This document shows, piece after piece, positions 45,604-54,566 of a stretch of 64,000 nucleotides of DNA. This stretch comes from Actinophytocola oryzae (GTDB lineage Bacteria > Actinomycetota > Actinomycetes > Mycobacteriales > Pseudonocardiaceae): NCBI RefSeq assembly GCF_004364325.1, contig NZ_SOCP01000007.1, positions 62,001 through 126,000 of the forward strand. Direction: 5' to 3'. Each line of letters opens with the position of its first letter. Within the stretch, counting starts at the first letter, position 1. The notes below the pieces were generated by a model. It saw nothing but the letters and a program-made list of their open reading frames with translations. It searched no databases and was not told the origin of the DNA. The position numbers and the translations under genes were made by a program.

Positions 45604-46589
45604 TGTCGACAGCCATCGACGTCGACGCCGCGGCCGGCGTCGTCACGCTGAGCCGGGCCGACGCGCCGGCCGCCGAACAGGTGGCAGCCACACTGCTGGC
45701 CGTTGCGGGCGAGCTGATCGACGATCCGTCGTGGATCGCCGAGGCCGCACTGCGGTGGCACGACCTGCCCGAGTCGCTGCGCAGGCCGCTGCTCGCCTAC
45801 CGCCGCAACTCCGGCCGGACCGGTGCGTTGCTGGTCCGCGGCCTGTCGGTGGACGAGTCGAGCCTGCCCGAGACGCCCATGGTGAGCGGTTCCGCGCAAC
45901 GCGAGGCGACACTTCCCGCCGCGCTCCTCATGCTCGTGGCCGCCGCTTTCGGCGACCCGATCGCGTTCCGTGAGGAGAAGTCCGGCGCCATGGTGCAGAA
46001 CGTGGTGCCGGTGCCCGGCAGGGAGGACGTCCAGGGCAACGAGGGCTCGGTCCTGCTGACGTTCCACAACGAGAACGCCTTCCACGAACACCGCCCGGAC
46101 TACGTGCTGCTGTGCTGCCTTCGTGCCGACCACGACCGGATCGCCGGACTGCGCACCGCGTCCATCCGGCAGGTGCACGGGATGCTCACCGAATGGCACC
46201 GGGAAGCGTTGTTCAGGAAGGACTTCGTCACCGCGCCGCCGCCGTCGTTCGGCGCCGCGCTCGGGGAGTCGGAGCCACACGCGGTGCTGTCCGGTGCCCT
46301 GGAGGACCCGGACGTGATGGTGGACTTCGCCGCCACCAAACCGCTGACCGAGCAGGCCGGTGACGCGCTGGTCGAGCTGCAGAGCCTGTTCGCCGCCAAC
46401 GCGCTCACGCACTACCTGACACCCGGCGATCTGGCCATTGTGGACAACCGAGTGACGGTGCACGGCCGGACGGGCTTCGCCCCGCGCTACGACGGGCGGG
46501 ACCGCTGGCTGCAGCGCACGACTGTGACCCAGAACCTGCGCCGGTCCCGGCTCCTCCGGGCCGACGACGGCCACGTCCTCGGCGGCTGA
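45603..46589 (+). CDS. asnO: L-asparagine beta-hydroxylase (AsnO-type Fe(II)/2OG oxygenase)
   Basis: A 328-residue clavaminate-synthase-like oxygenase. The iron ligands fall at His155 and Glu157 (FHNENAFHEH) and His287 (VTVHGRTGF), followed by an Arg in DRWLQRTTV for 2-oxoglutarate. These positions coincide with those I recall for AsnO of the CDA cluster, which makes (2S,3S)-3-hydroxyasparagine from free L-Asn. The ATG starts 1 bp before the end of the NRPS stop, so it is coupled to the NRPS. It would supply hydroxy-Asn to A1 and/or A5, both with Asn-like codes. An arginine hydroxylase (VioC-like) is a less likely alternative. Confidence 0.88.
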   Translation: MSTAIDVDAAAGVVTLSRADAPAAEQVAATLLAVAGELIDDPSWIAEAALRWHDLPESLRRPLLAYRRNSGRTGALLVRGLSVDESSLPETPMVSGSAQREATLPAALLMLVAAAFGDPIAFREEKSGAMVQNVVPVPGREDVQGNEGSVLLTFHNENAFHEHRPDYVLLCCLRADHDRIAGLRTASIRQVHGMLTEWHREALFRKDFVTAPPPSFGAALGESEPHAVLSGALEDPDVMVDFAATKPLTEQAGDALVELQSLFAANALTHYLTPGDLAIVDNRVTVHGRTGFAPRYDGRDRWLQRTTVTQNLRRSRLLRADDGHVLGG

Positions 46590-46745
46590 GCACATGACTG
46601 TTCCGCCTCCCCGGAATTCGACGTGCTGGTCGCGTTGGAGGACGGCGGGTCCTCGTGCTCGTGGCCGGGTCGCGCCACGTTCCCCCGACGCGCGGCTGCG
46701 TAGCGCTCAGCCGGGTGTGACGCCGAAGTCGACACAGGGAGAGTC

Positions 46746-48029
46746 ATGACCGCACAGGTCGAGGCTGGTCGGGTCCGACCGATCGTCGGCGACGTGTCCG
46801 TGTTCGAGTCGACGGAGTCGCAGGTCCGGCTGTACTGCCGCACCTTCCCGGTGGTGTTCGACCGGGCACGCGGCGCCGAGCTGTACGCGGAGGACGGCCG
46901 CGTGTTCATCGACTTCTTCTGCGGGGCGGGAACCCTGAACTACGGCCACAACAACCCCCACGTCAAGCGCCGGCTGACCGACTACCTCGCCGCCGACGGC
47001 ATCATGCACGGCCTGGACATGTACACCGCCGCCAAGCGGGAGTTCCTGGCCTGCCTGCGCGAGGTCGTGCTCGCCCCGCGCGAGCTGGACTACCGGGTCC
47101 AGTTCTGCGGTCCGACCGGGACCGACGCGGTGGAGGCCGCACTCAGGCTGGCGCGCAAGGCCACCGGGCGGCGCGGTGTCGTCTCGTTCGCGGGCGCCTA
47201 CCACGGCATGTCCCTCGGCTCGCTCGCGGTGACCAGTGGGCGGCGGGGAAGCGGCTCCGCCGACGTGACGTTCGTGCCCTACGAGGACGGTCCACACGGG
47301 CGGTTCGACTCGATCGGCTACCTGGAAAGGATGTTCACCGACCTGTCGTCCGGAGTGGACCTTCCGGCGGCGGTGATCGTCGAACCGCTGCAGATGGAAG
47401 GTGGCGTCTACCCGGCGTCGCGCGAGTGGCTCGCGGCACTGCGGGAGCTGACCCTGCGCCACGGTGTGCTGCTGATCTGCGACGAGATCCAGGCGGGCTG
47501 TGGCAGAGCGGGCACGTTCTTCGCCTTCGAGGACGCGGGCATCGTGCCGGACATCGTCACCCTGTCCAAGTCGCTGTCCGGCTACGGTCTCCCGCTCGCG
47601 GTCACGCTGCTGCGTCCCGAGCTGGACGTGTGGTCGCCGGGGGAGCACACCGGCACCTTCCGGGGCAACCAGCTCGCCTTCGTCGCGGGCGCCGCGGCCC
47701 TGGAACTGTGGCAGCGAACGGAGTTCCGCACCTGTTTCGCGGTCGCGAGCCAGCGGCTGCGGCGCTTCGGCGCGGAGGTCACCCTGCTCGACCCGGCGAT
47801 CGCGGTCCGAGGCCGGGGGATGGTCCTCGGGATCGACGTCGGCACCGCAGGTGGTGCACCGCGTGCGAAACGCGTGCAGCGGCACTGCTTCGACCACGGG
47901 CTGATCGTCGAGCTGTGCGGCCGGGACGACGAGGTGGTCAAGGTGATGCCGCCGCTGACCATCGACCCGGCCCGCCACGAGCGCGGGCTGGAGCTACTGC
48001 ACCGGGCGCTGGTCGCCACGGCCGAGTGA
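46746..48029 (+). CDS. ectB: Diaminobutyrate-2-oxoglutarate aminotransferase (EctB-like)
   Basis: A 427-residue class III aminotransferase matching EctB/Dat: early ESTESQVRLYCRTFPVVFDRA, FCGAGTLNYGHNNP, the FCGPTGTDAVEAALRLARK cofactor region and PLP Lys in TLSKSLSGYGLPLA. It would convert L-aspartate semialdehyde to L-2,4-diaminobutyrate. None of the other ectoine genes (ectA, ectC) is here, so the product is likely for the peptide. GGGAGAG precedes the ATG. A gap of 156 bp separates it from asnO, containing nothing I can name. Confidence 0.88.
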   Translation: MTAQVEAGRVRPIVGDVSVFESTESQVRLYCRTFPVVFDRARGAELYAEDGRVFIDFFCGAGTLNYGHNNPHVKRRLTDYLAADGIMHGLDMYTAAKREFLACLREVVLAPRELDYRVQFCGPTGTDAVEAALRLARKATGRRGVVSFAGAYHGMSLGSLAVTSGRRGSGSADVTFVPYEDGPHGRFDSIGYLERMFTDLSSGVDLPAAVIVEPLQMEGGVYPASREWLAALRELTLRHGVLLICDEIQAGCGRAGTFFAFEDAGIVPDIVTLSKSLSGYGLPLAVTLLRPELDVWSPGEHTGTFRGNQLAFVAGAAALELWQRTEFRTCFAVASQRLRRFGAEVTLLDPAIAVRGRGMVLGIDVGTAGGAPRAKRVQRHCFDHGLIVELCGRDDEVVKVMPPLTIDPARHERGLELLHRALVATAE

Positions 48030-48040
48030 CGGAGTCCCCG

Positions 48041-48952
48041 ATGCGACACCTCCTGTCGATCAGCGATCTCGACGACAACGACCTGCGACACCTGGTCCGG
48101 CGCGGCGCGGAGTTCTCGGCGGGCACGGTGAGCCCGGCGGAACCCCTGCACGGCAGGGTCGTGGGCATCTACTTCAGGAAGACCTCGACGAGGACGCGGA
48201 CCGCGTTCTCGGCAGGCGCGCTGCGGCTCGGCGCGCGGATCGTCGGCTTCGGCCCCGACGACCTCCAGGAGAACACCGGCGAGACGGTCGAGGACACCGC
48301 GGCGGTGCTGTCCGGGATGCTGGACGTGCTCGTCGCGCGGACGGCGGGCAGCCAGGCGGAGCTGGCGCTGTTCGCCGAACAGCGGCGGATGGCGGTGGTG
48401 AACGCGATGAGCGCGGCGGAGCACCCCACCCAGGCGCTCACCGACCTCACCACGATGACCCGCAGGTTCGGCGATGTCGGCGGGCTGCGCGTGCTGTACG
48501 TGGGGGAGGGCAACAACACCGCCTCCGCGCTGGCGCTGGCGCTGTGCCGGTTCCCGGACACCGAACTGCACCTGCGGACCCCGCCGGGCTACGGCCTGGA
48601 CGCCAGGTTCCTGCACGAGGCCGAGGTGTACGCGAAACGCGGTGGCGCCAGGGTCGTCGAGCGCCACGACATGACCGACCTGCCGCCGGTCGACGTCGTC
48701 TACACGACCCGCTGGCAGACCACCGGGACGACGAAGCCGGACCCGGACTGGCGGACCGTCTTCGCACCGTTCCAGGTGGACGGTGCCGTGCTCGACACCA
48801 GCCCGGACGCGGTGTTCATGCACGACCTGCCCGCGCACCGGGGCGAGGAGGTCACCGCGGAGGTGCTCGACGGCCGGGCGAGCATCGCCTTCGCCCAGGC
48901 GGAGAACAAGTACCACAGCGCCCGCGCGGTGCTCGAGTGGTGCTCGGGCTGA
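48041..48952 (+). CDS. Ornithine carbamoyltransferase homologue with altered amino-acid-binding loops
   Basis: A 303-residue carbamoyltransferase. The carbamoyl-phosphate site is intact (FRKTSTRTRTAF and AEHPTQALTD). The amino-acid side is not that of ornithine transcarbamoylases: the DVWxSMG loop reads TRWQTTG and the HCLP motif reads HDLP. So it probably carbamoylates another amine. Because it follows the diaminobutyrate aminotransferase by 11 bp and an SbnA homologue is in the cluster, I infer diaminobutyrate or diaminopropionate as acceptor, giving a ureido amino acid. It is unlikely to serve arginine biosynthesis. Confidence 0.85.
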   Translation: MRHLLSISDLDDNDLRHLVRRGAEFSAGTVSPAEPLHGRVVGIYFRKTSTRTRTAFSAGALRLGARIVGFGPDDLQENTGETVEDTAAVLSGMLDVLVARTAGSQAELALFAEQRRMAVVNAMSAAEHPTQALTDLTTMTRRFGDVGGLRVLYVGEGNNTASALALALCRFPDTELHLRTPPGYGLDARFLHEAEVYAKRGGARVVERHDMTDLPPVDVVYTTRWQTTGTTKPDPDWRTVFAPFQVDGAVLDTSPDAVFMHDLPAHRGEEVTAEVLDGRASIAFAQAENKYHSARAVLEWCSG

Positions 48953-48958
48953 CGTGCC

Positions 48959-49474
48959 GTGGAGCGCGCGAGGGTCCACGGCGTGCACGCGTCGTCGACG
49001 GCCGCGAAGATCACCGTCACCGGCGTGCCGGACCACGCCACGGCGGCGGTCCTGCGGGTCGTCGCGGAACAGGGCGTCGTGCCCGGCATGGTGAGCCGGA
49101 ACCCGGCCGGCCCTGTGGCGGTCGCCTTCACCGTCGACAGGTCGGCAGGCCCGGTCGTGCTGGCTGCCCTCGGTGCCGCCCGAGACCGGATCGGGTTCCG
49201 CACGGTGGACCTCGACGACAACGTCGCCGTGGTCATGCTGACCGGGGCGGGTCTGCGCGCCGATCCGGTGGTCCCGGCCACCTTCTGCGAGGTCCTGGCC
49301 CGCGAGGGAGTCCGGCTGGGGCTCGTCTCGTTCGACAACGCCCGGATCTCGGCAACCTGCGGCGGACACGAGGCCGAGGCCACCGTACGGGCACTGCGCG
49401 AGGTGTTCGAGGTGGGGCGCGGAGTCCCGACGTCGCGCGGATGGTGGCGGCCGTCAGCGACTATCGGACGGTGA
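48959..49474 (+). CDS. Aspartokinase beta-subunit-like ACT-domain protein
   Basis: A 171-residue protein made of two ACT-type repeats like the C-terminal regulatory part of aspartokinase: AKITVTGVPDHATAAVLRVVAEQG, then TFCEVLAREGVRLGLVSFDNARISATCG. Aspartokinase beta subunits, normally made from an internal start, have this size and content. As a separate gene after ectB and the carbamoyltransferase it could alter feedback control of aspartate-semialdehyde supply for diaminobutyrate. GTG 48959 is the best available start, but no clear ribosome-binding site precedes it. Its 3' end overlaps the convergent GH81 gene by 14 bp. Confidence 0.72.
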   Translation: MERARVHGVHASSTAAKITVTGVPDHATAAVLRVVAEQGVVPGMVSRNPAGPVAVAFTVDRSAGPVVLAALGAARDRIGFRTVDLDDNVAVVMLTGAGLRADPVVPATFCEVLAREGVRLGLVSFDNARISATCGGHEAEATVRALREVFEVGRGVPTSRGWWRPSATIGR

Positions 49475-52355
49475 AGGGAATCTCCACGGTGGACTGGTTG
49501 CCCTCGGTCGTGGTGGCGCTGGTGCGCAACGTGGTGGTGCCGTTGCCGATGGCGCTCCAGACCTCCAGCCTGACGCACCCGCCGGACAGGTCGGCGGGTA
49601 CCCCGGTCCGCGACTGGATGCCACGGTCCTGTGTGTAGGTCTCCCATCCGACGACGGGGTCCGTGGCGAAGTAGTGATAGGTCTCCGACACGGGGTACGC
49701 GCCGGAACCGTTGGGATCGTAGGAGATCCTGACCTGGACGCCGTTGGCGACGCCGGTGCCCGAGTCGACGCGCAGCGCGAAGCGGGTCGACCCGCTCGGG
49801 TCGAGGGTCGCGGTGATGCCGCAGGCCGTGTACACGCGGGCATTGGTCGGCGTGCCGTCGTGGTTCACGCCGCCCGCGCCCGCGATCGTGTCGCCGCGTG
49901 CGCCGGTGCCGTCCGCCGTGGTCAGCGCGCTCGGGCTGACCAGCTTCAGGACCGGACTCGCCACGGGCGGATCGGTCGGCGGCGGGGTGTCGCCGGGCAC
50001 GGCGCTGCCGCCCGACCACGTGTAGGCGCCCGTCGTCGCGGTCCTGCCCGGCGCCACGACCAGGTTCGTGCCGTTCGAGAAGTGCACCGTCACGCTGGTG
50101 CTGCCCAGGTTGGTCGCCACATAGGTACGGGCGCCGTTTCTCGTGAACACCGCGTACAGCGGGTGGTCGGCCGTGACCCCGGTGTCGACCTGCCCCAGCG
50201 CGCTGAGGTTGCGCAGCCAGTGGAACGTGTGCGCGCGACTCTCGCCCTCCTCCGGCGTGTAGCCGGAGTTGGCGCGGAACGCGGCCAGCGCCGTGTCGGG
50301 TTTGGACAGTGCCTGGAACGACCAGATGACATCCGCCCAGGAGCGCGGCGTCGCACTGCCGGAGTTGCGGACGATCTCGGCGACGTTGCGGTCCACATAG
50401 GCCGGATCGTGTCCCAGGTAGAGCGAGCCGCCCGTGATGGGCAGCATGTTGATGCCGTGGATCTTCTCCGGGTCGGCGGTGAACCAGGTGGCGTACGCGC
50501 CGCCGTCGCCCCAGACCATGCCGACCGTCGAGTGTTCGAAGGCCGGCGGGAACGCCTCGTCGTCCGGGTCCTGCCAGTAGTTCTGGATGGCGCTGGCCTG
50601 TGTGGTGTAGATGTACAGCCCCGCGTCGCGGACCGTGGTGTCGCCGGTCGCCTGGCCCCACTGGATGAGGGCGTTCGCGAAGTTCATGCCCTCCGACGAG
50701 GACTCCTGGTTGTTGCCCGCGAAGAACGCGCCGTGCCCGGCCGCCCAGTCGTGTCCGGCGAAGATGTCGAAGTCACGCAGGAACGGGAACCGGGTGTCGC
50801 CGCGGTCGTAGTTGTTCGCGTCGCGGATCAGCAGGTCCACCATGCCGCCGTACTGGCTCCTCGCCGCCCACGACGGGTCGAACTTGGCGAGGGTCGCCGC
50901 GGCCGCGACGTAGTAGCCGTAGTGGAAGTGGTGGTCGTTCAGCTCCGCGTCGGAGCCGTAGGAGGCGGGGTAGCCGATCAGCGTGCCCCAGTTGCGGTCG
51001 TAGTAGAACACCCGCTGGGACTTGCCCGAGGAGGCGGTGAACCAGTCGGTCAGGCGGTTGCGGATCGCGCCCAGCATCTTGTCCCGCACGTCGGCTCGGT
51101 TGACCAGGTCGGCGATCTCGGCCAGCCGTGCGGCGCGGCCGAGGCCCTTGCCGGTCCAGTACGTGTCGTTGCCGAAGCCCGCGAGCGGGTCGCCCTGCGC
51201 GGCCTGGTCGAGGTAGCCGTCGAGGGTGGTCGCGTCGCCGCCGGTGATGCCGACGCCCGGCAGTTCGGGCAGCACGCCGTTGTAGCGCGTGTTCGTGGTG
51301 AACGCCGAGGTGCCGACGAGGACCTTCATCGGGCCGCGCGGGGAGAGGTAGGTCTCGGCGATGGGGGTGCCGCCGCCGAGGTTGTGCCACTGGTGCGGGT
51401 AGAGGGCGACGACCGTGCCGGTCTGGGTGCCCTCCATCGCCTGGGTGGTGAAGGCGTAGGTGGCGCGTACGACGCTCGCCGACTCGTCGTAGTCCCAGGA
51501 CACGCGGGTGCCGGTGACGTGTGCGTGCGCGTAGGTGCCGTAGGAGGTGGCCAGGGCGACGCGCCGGGCGTCGGTGGAGCCTGCGGTGGTCGGCAGCACG
51601 GCCACCGAGAAGTAGCCGCGGCCCGCGAGGTTCGAGGTGATCGCGGTGCCCGACACCGACCAGGTCGCGCCCGTCGGGGCGTAGGCGGCGTAGTCGTGGC
51701 CGTCGACGCGGAAGCCGATCCGGTTGCCGCTGGTGTGCCACACCGCGGGGGCGCTCGCGAACGACAGGCGCGCGTCCCCGCCGGTCACCCTGGCGTAGAC
51801 GAAGGGCGAGCCGTGGCCGATGGTGGCGCGCAGGGTGCGGGTGCCGTCGGACCAGTAGGGGCTGACGGTCCAGTCGGTCCAGCCGTCGACCCTGGCCTCG
51901 GCCGCGTTGAGGCCGGTGACGCCGAGGGTGAAGTCCGCGCCGTACTGGAAGTGGTACTCGCCGACCGTGGTCGGGGTGCCGGTGATGGTCGGGCTGGTGG
52001 AGTAGTCCACGCCGAGGCCGCCCGCGACCGTGTCGAAGGAGAACGGGTGCGCCATCAGGTTGTCCGAGAACGCGCAGTCGGTGCGCTTGTAGACCAGTGA
52101 CGACCACCAGTCGTTGGTGGGCACGGGGCCTGCGGGCGCGTTCGCGGTCATGTGCCGCCTCGGGTTGGTGGACAGGTCGCCACACCCCGTCGGCAGGGCG
52201 GCGCCTGCCGGGAGGGTCGTGGTGTAGCTGCCCGCACCCACCGGGTCCCCGCTCGCGGGCGCGGTGTCCAGCAGCAGGGGGCCCACTGTCGCGAGGGCGG
52301 ACAACACGGCGATCGTGCGCAGGCGTGCAGGCCGGGGTCCGGTGCGGTTTCGCAT
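49461..52355 (-). CDS. Secreted GH81 endo-1,3-beta-glucanase with glucan-binding module
   Basis: A 964-residue glycoside hydrolase family 81 enzyme. A signal peptide (arginine-rich start, hydrophobic LRTIAVLSALATVGPLLL, APASGD cleavage region) precedes the catalytic domain, which carries the GH81 motif DHHFHYGYYV and catalytic-loop NNQESSSEGMNF. After a Pro-rich linker (GDTPPPTDPPV) a CBM56-like beta-1,3-glucan-binding domain ends the protein. It degrades fungal-type glucan outside the cell. GAAGGAG before ATG 52355 sets the start. A LacI-type operator lies about 82 bp upstream. It is unrelated in function to the flanking biosynthetic genes. Confidence 0.93.
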   Translation of the reverse strand: MRNRTGPRPARLRTIAVLSALATVGPLLLDTAPASGDPVGAGSYTTTLPAGAALPTGCGDLSTNPRRHMTANAPAGPVPTNDWWSSLVYKRTDCAFSDNLMAHPFSFDTVAGGLGVDYSTSPTITGTPTTVGEYHFQYGADFTLGVTGLNAAEARVDGWTDWTVSPYWSDGTRTLRATIGHGSPFVYARVTGGDARLSFASAPAVWHTSGNRIGFRVDGHDYAAYAPTGATWSVSGTAITSNLAGRGYFSVAVLPTTAGSTDARRVALATSYGTYAHAHVTGTRVSWDYDESASVVRATYAFTTQAMEGTQTGTVVALYPHQWHNLGGGTPIAETYLSPRGPMKVLVGTSAFTTNTRYNGVLPELPGVGITGGDATTLDGYLDQAAQGDPLAGFGNDTYWTGKGLGRAARLAEIADLVNRADVRDKMLGAIRNRLTDWFTASSGKSQRVFYYDRNWGTLIGYPASYGSDAELNDHHFHYGYYVAAAATLAKFDPSWAARSQYGGMVDLLIRDANNYDRGDTRFPFLRDFDIFAGHDWAAGHGAFFAGNNQESSSEGMNFANALIQWGQATGDTTVRDAGLYIYTTQASAIQNYWQDPDDEAFPPAFEHSTVGMVWGDGGAYATWFTADPEKIHGINMLPITGGSLYLGHDPAYVDRNVAEIVRNSGSATPRSWADVIWSFQALSKPDTALAAFRANSGYTPEEGESRAHTFHWLRNLSALGQVDTGVTADHPLYAVFTRNGARTYVATNLGSTSVTVHFSNGTNLVVAPGRTATTGAYTWSGGSAVPGDTPPPTDPPVASPVLKLVSPSALTTADGTGARGDTIAGAGGVNHDGTPTNARVYTACGITATLDPSGSTRFALRVDSGTGVANGVQVRISYDPNGSGAYPVSETYHYFATDPVVGWETYTQDRGIQSRTGVPADLSGGCVRLEVWSAIGNGTTTLRTSATTTEGNQSTVEIPFTVR

Positions 52356-52436
52356 GGGCGGCTCTCCTTCGAGCAGGGTTGACCAGGACAGCGAACGACC
52401 ACAGGTCCGGCGAGCAACAAAAAACACCGACATTGA

Positions 52437-52450
52437 TGAAAGCGCTCTCA
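52437..52450. promoter_or_regulatory. LacI/CelR-type operator upstream of the GH81 gene
   Basis: TGAAAGCGCTCTCA is a near-perfect palindrome with the central AGCGCT of LacI-family operators; actinobacterial CelR sites read TGGGAGCGCTCCCA. It lies 82 bp upstream of the glucanase start and probably mediates sugar-responsive repression of that gene. Confidence 0.7.
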
Positions 52451-52582
52451 CACTTTGTAGCAGGCCGTCGCGTGAAGGGTCAACGATCGATGCGGGACAG
52501 GAGCGTTCCGCCTGCTGCCACTGCTCTCGGCGCCGTTCGTGTGACAGGCTTTCGGTTACACACCGGCGAAGGGGCGTGCGCG

Positions 52583-53305
52583 ATGGCGGACGAGTTCGAG
52601 GTCAGTGTCGACGGCCTGCGCGAGCACGCGGCCACCGTCGGCAGCCTCGCAGGCGAGGTGAGCGCGGTGGGGACCGCCGCGCAGGTCGCGGTGGGCGGTG
52701 ACTCGTTCGGGTCGATCGCGCAGTTCTTCGCGCAGTCGATCATGTCGACGAGCGACGAGATGCGCGCCGCGATCGGCACGAGCGCCCAGTCGGTCATGGA
52801 CGTCCAGTCCGGGCTGACCGCCACGGCGAACGCCTACCAGCAGACCGAGGAGCACCACGCCCAGGTGTTCCGCGTCGCCGACGGGTCCGCGACCGTCGCC
52901 GCCGCCGCGACGGGGGAGGTCGGGCAGCGGGACAAGGCCATCGCCGTGCTGGAGCGGATCTCCAGGGAGCATCCGGTCAGCGTGGCCACGGTCGCGGTGC
53001 GCCAGGTGAAGTGGTTCCGCGGCTGGGTGGGCAACGTGCTGGCGTCCCGGATCGGCGACCACTACGAGAAGGACATCCCGGACCTGCTCGCCAGGGAGCC
53101 GACCGACGCCAACATCCGCGCGGTGGCCGACAGGGAGACCGCGTTCTGGAACTCCGAGAAGGACGGCAACTGGCTTGGCGCCGCCGTCTCCGCGGACCGG
53201 CGGTACAACATGCTGGTCGACGCGAGGACCGACTGGCTCAACGAGATGCCGCCCGCACAACGCGACCAGGTGGCCCGGCAGCTGGGAGTCCGGCTCGGCG
53301 ACTAG
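52583..53305 (+). CDS. EspC/WXG100-like type VII secretion target family protein
   Basis: A 240-residue actinobacterial protein whose first 110 residues form a helical hairpin of the ESX-associated EspC type (FEVSVDGLREHAATVGSLAGEV at the start, helix ending NAYQQTEEHHAQVF). The C-terminal half is helical and unfamiliar to me. No signal peptide. ATG 52583 follows GAAGGGG; the open frame upstream overlaps the operator region. It has no evident link to the biosynthetic cluster. Confidence 0.7.
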   Translation: MADEFEVSVDGLREHAATVGSLAGEVSAVGTAAQVAVGGDSFGSIAQFFAQSIMSTSDEMRAAIGTSAQSVMDVQSGLTATANAYQQTEEHHAQVFRVADGSATVAAAATGEVGQRDKAIAVLERISREHPVSVATVAVRQVKWFRGWVGNVLASRIGDHYEKDIPDLLAREPTDANIRAVADRETAFWNSEKDGNWLGAAVSADRRYNMLVDARTDWLNEMPPAQRDQVARQLGVRLGD

Positions 53306-53331
53306 GACCCCGGGCAGGCTAGTTTGCCCTG

Positions 53332-53772
53332 GTGAGTCTCCTCGACGACGTGGCCGAACGCGACGGCTGGCGATGCTGGGTGTGCGACGAACCGGTCGAC
53401 CCCGACCGGTCGGTGAACGACCCTCGGGGACCGAGCGTCGACAGCCGCACCACCGACCGGAAGGCCAGGGTCGCCGAGCGGCTCGCGCACCGAGGGTGCA
53501 ACACCCGCAAGGGCGCGGTCAAGGTGGTCATCGCCTGGCCGGAGCACCTGCACGTGGTCGAACCAGCGCCGCTGATCACGGTCGCCGGTCGGCTGGAGCG
53601 CAAGGGCGGCCGCGAGCTGGTGGCGCGTTGCCCGACCGAGCGTGACGCCCGGGAGGCGGCGGACTGGCTGGTGGACCGGTTCTCCCGGCTGGTGCCGGGG
53701 CTGCCGGTGACCGCGAACGTCGAGGCGGGCGGCGGCCAGTTCCTCGTCGTCCTGGCCACCGGCCGCCGCTGA
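53332..53772 (+). CDS. HNH/zinc-finger-like conserved hypothetical protein
   Basis: A 146-residue protein whose N-terminus has a CWVCDEPVDPD CxxC knuckle and a later HRGCNTRKG run, the layout of a McrA-type HNH fold, but without a full catalytic HNH set that I can place. The C-terminal half is an alpha/beta segment of unknown role (PTERDAREAADWLVDRFS). GTG start at 53332, 26 bp after the preceding stop. Possibly a degenerate nuclease-like protein; function unknown. Confidence 0.6.
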   Translation: MSLLDDVAERDGWRCWVCDEPVDPDRSVNDPRGPSVDSRTTDRKARVAERLAHRGCNTRKGAVKVVIAWPEHLHVVEPAPLITVAGRLERKGGRELVARCPTERDAREAADWLVDRFSRLVPGLPVTANVEAGGGQFLVVLATGRR

Positions 53773-53792
53773 CCGAAGGGCGGCACTCCGCC

Positions 53793-54566
53793 TCAGAAGC
53801 CGGGGAACACCCGGCGAAGGTCGTCGAGCGTGACGCTGCCGTCGACGGTGACGCCGTCGTCGTACGGCTTCTTGAGGCGACCGGTGACCAGCCGGACGAA
53901 CGCCTCCTGCGGCCCGTCGAACGTCGCGGAGGGTGACTCGAGGTGGTCCACCACGGTGACCGCGTCGTCGATCACCAGGCCGGCGCCGGGGATCGCGACG
54001 GACACCGGGTTCGCCAGCTCGGCAGGCTTGGCGAGGAAGCCGAGCATGAAGCCGAGGGGCCCGGCCAGCAGGTCGACGACCAGCGCGGCCGAGTCGGCGT
54101 CCACTCCGGCGTCCGGGTCGAAGGCCACGCGCACGTCCCACGAGTGGTTGGCCACCTCGCTCAGCCGCATGCCGAGGGCCGTCAGCAGCGGCACCGGCTC
54201 CGGCAGGAACCCGAGGTCGACGGTCAGCGACGAGCGCTGCTCCGGCGTGAGGGCCTCGACGGTGTCGACCCAGCGGGCGTTGTGCTCCAGGAAGCCCTCG
54301 GCCTGGGCACGCGGCGTGGACCCGTCCCAACGGGCCCAGATCGTCTGGTTGTCCTCGACCGCCACGGTCTCGCCCGCGGCCCTGGCGATCGGTGCGCGGC
54401 CGATCTCCGCGCCACTGCCGAGGTGGGAGACGACCTGGGCGACGGTCCATTCCGAGGCCCCGCTGGGGGCGGCCAGCTGGTCGTCGGTGAGGCTGGCGAC
54501 CAGAGCGGCGAGCACGTCGTGCTCGGCGCGCAGGGCAGAGATCGTGCGGTCCACGAGTTGACTCAT
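53793..54566 (-). CDS. Maleylpyruvate isomerase-family (DinB-like, mycothiol-dependent) protein
   Basis: A 257-residue protein of the MDMPI N-terminal family: ALRAEHDVLAALVASLTDDQL, WTVAQVVSHLGSGAEI with the first metal-binding His, and a second His in EVANHSWDVRVAF. Members bind a divalent metal and often use mycothiol as cofactor. It is a common housekeeping or detoxification family in actinomycetes. It faces the HNH-like gene tail to tail over 20 bp. Confidence 0.8.
   Translation of the reverse strand: MSQLVDRTISALRAEHDVLAALVASLTDDQLAAPSGASEWTVAQVVSHLGSGAEIGRAPIARAAGETVAVEDNQTIWARWDGSTPRAQAEGFLEHNARWVDTVEALTPEQRSSLTVDLGFLPEPVPLLTALGMRLSEVANHSWDVRVAFDPDAGVDADSAALVVDLLAGPLGFMLGFLAKPAELANPVSVAIPGAGLVIDDAVTVVDHLESPSATFDGPQEAFVRLVTGRLKKPYDDGVTVDGSVTLDDLRRVFPGF

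Noticed and set aside
48041-48952. Arginine-pathway ornithine carbamoyltransferase
   Set aside because: Ornithine-binding loops are altered and no arg genes are adjacent.
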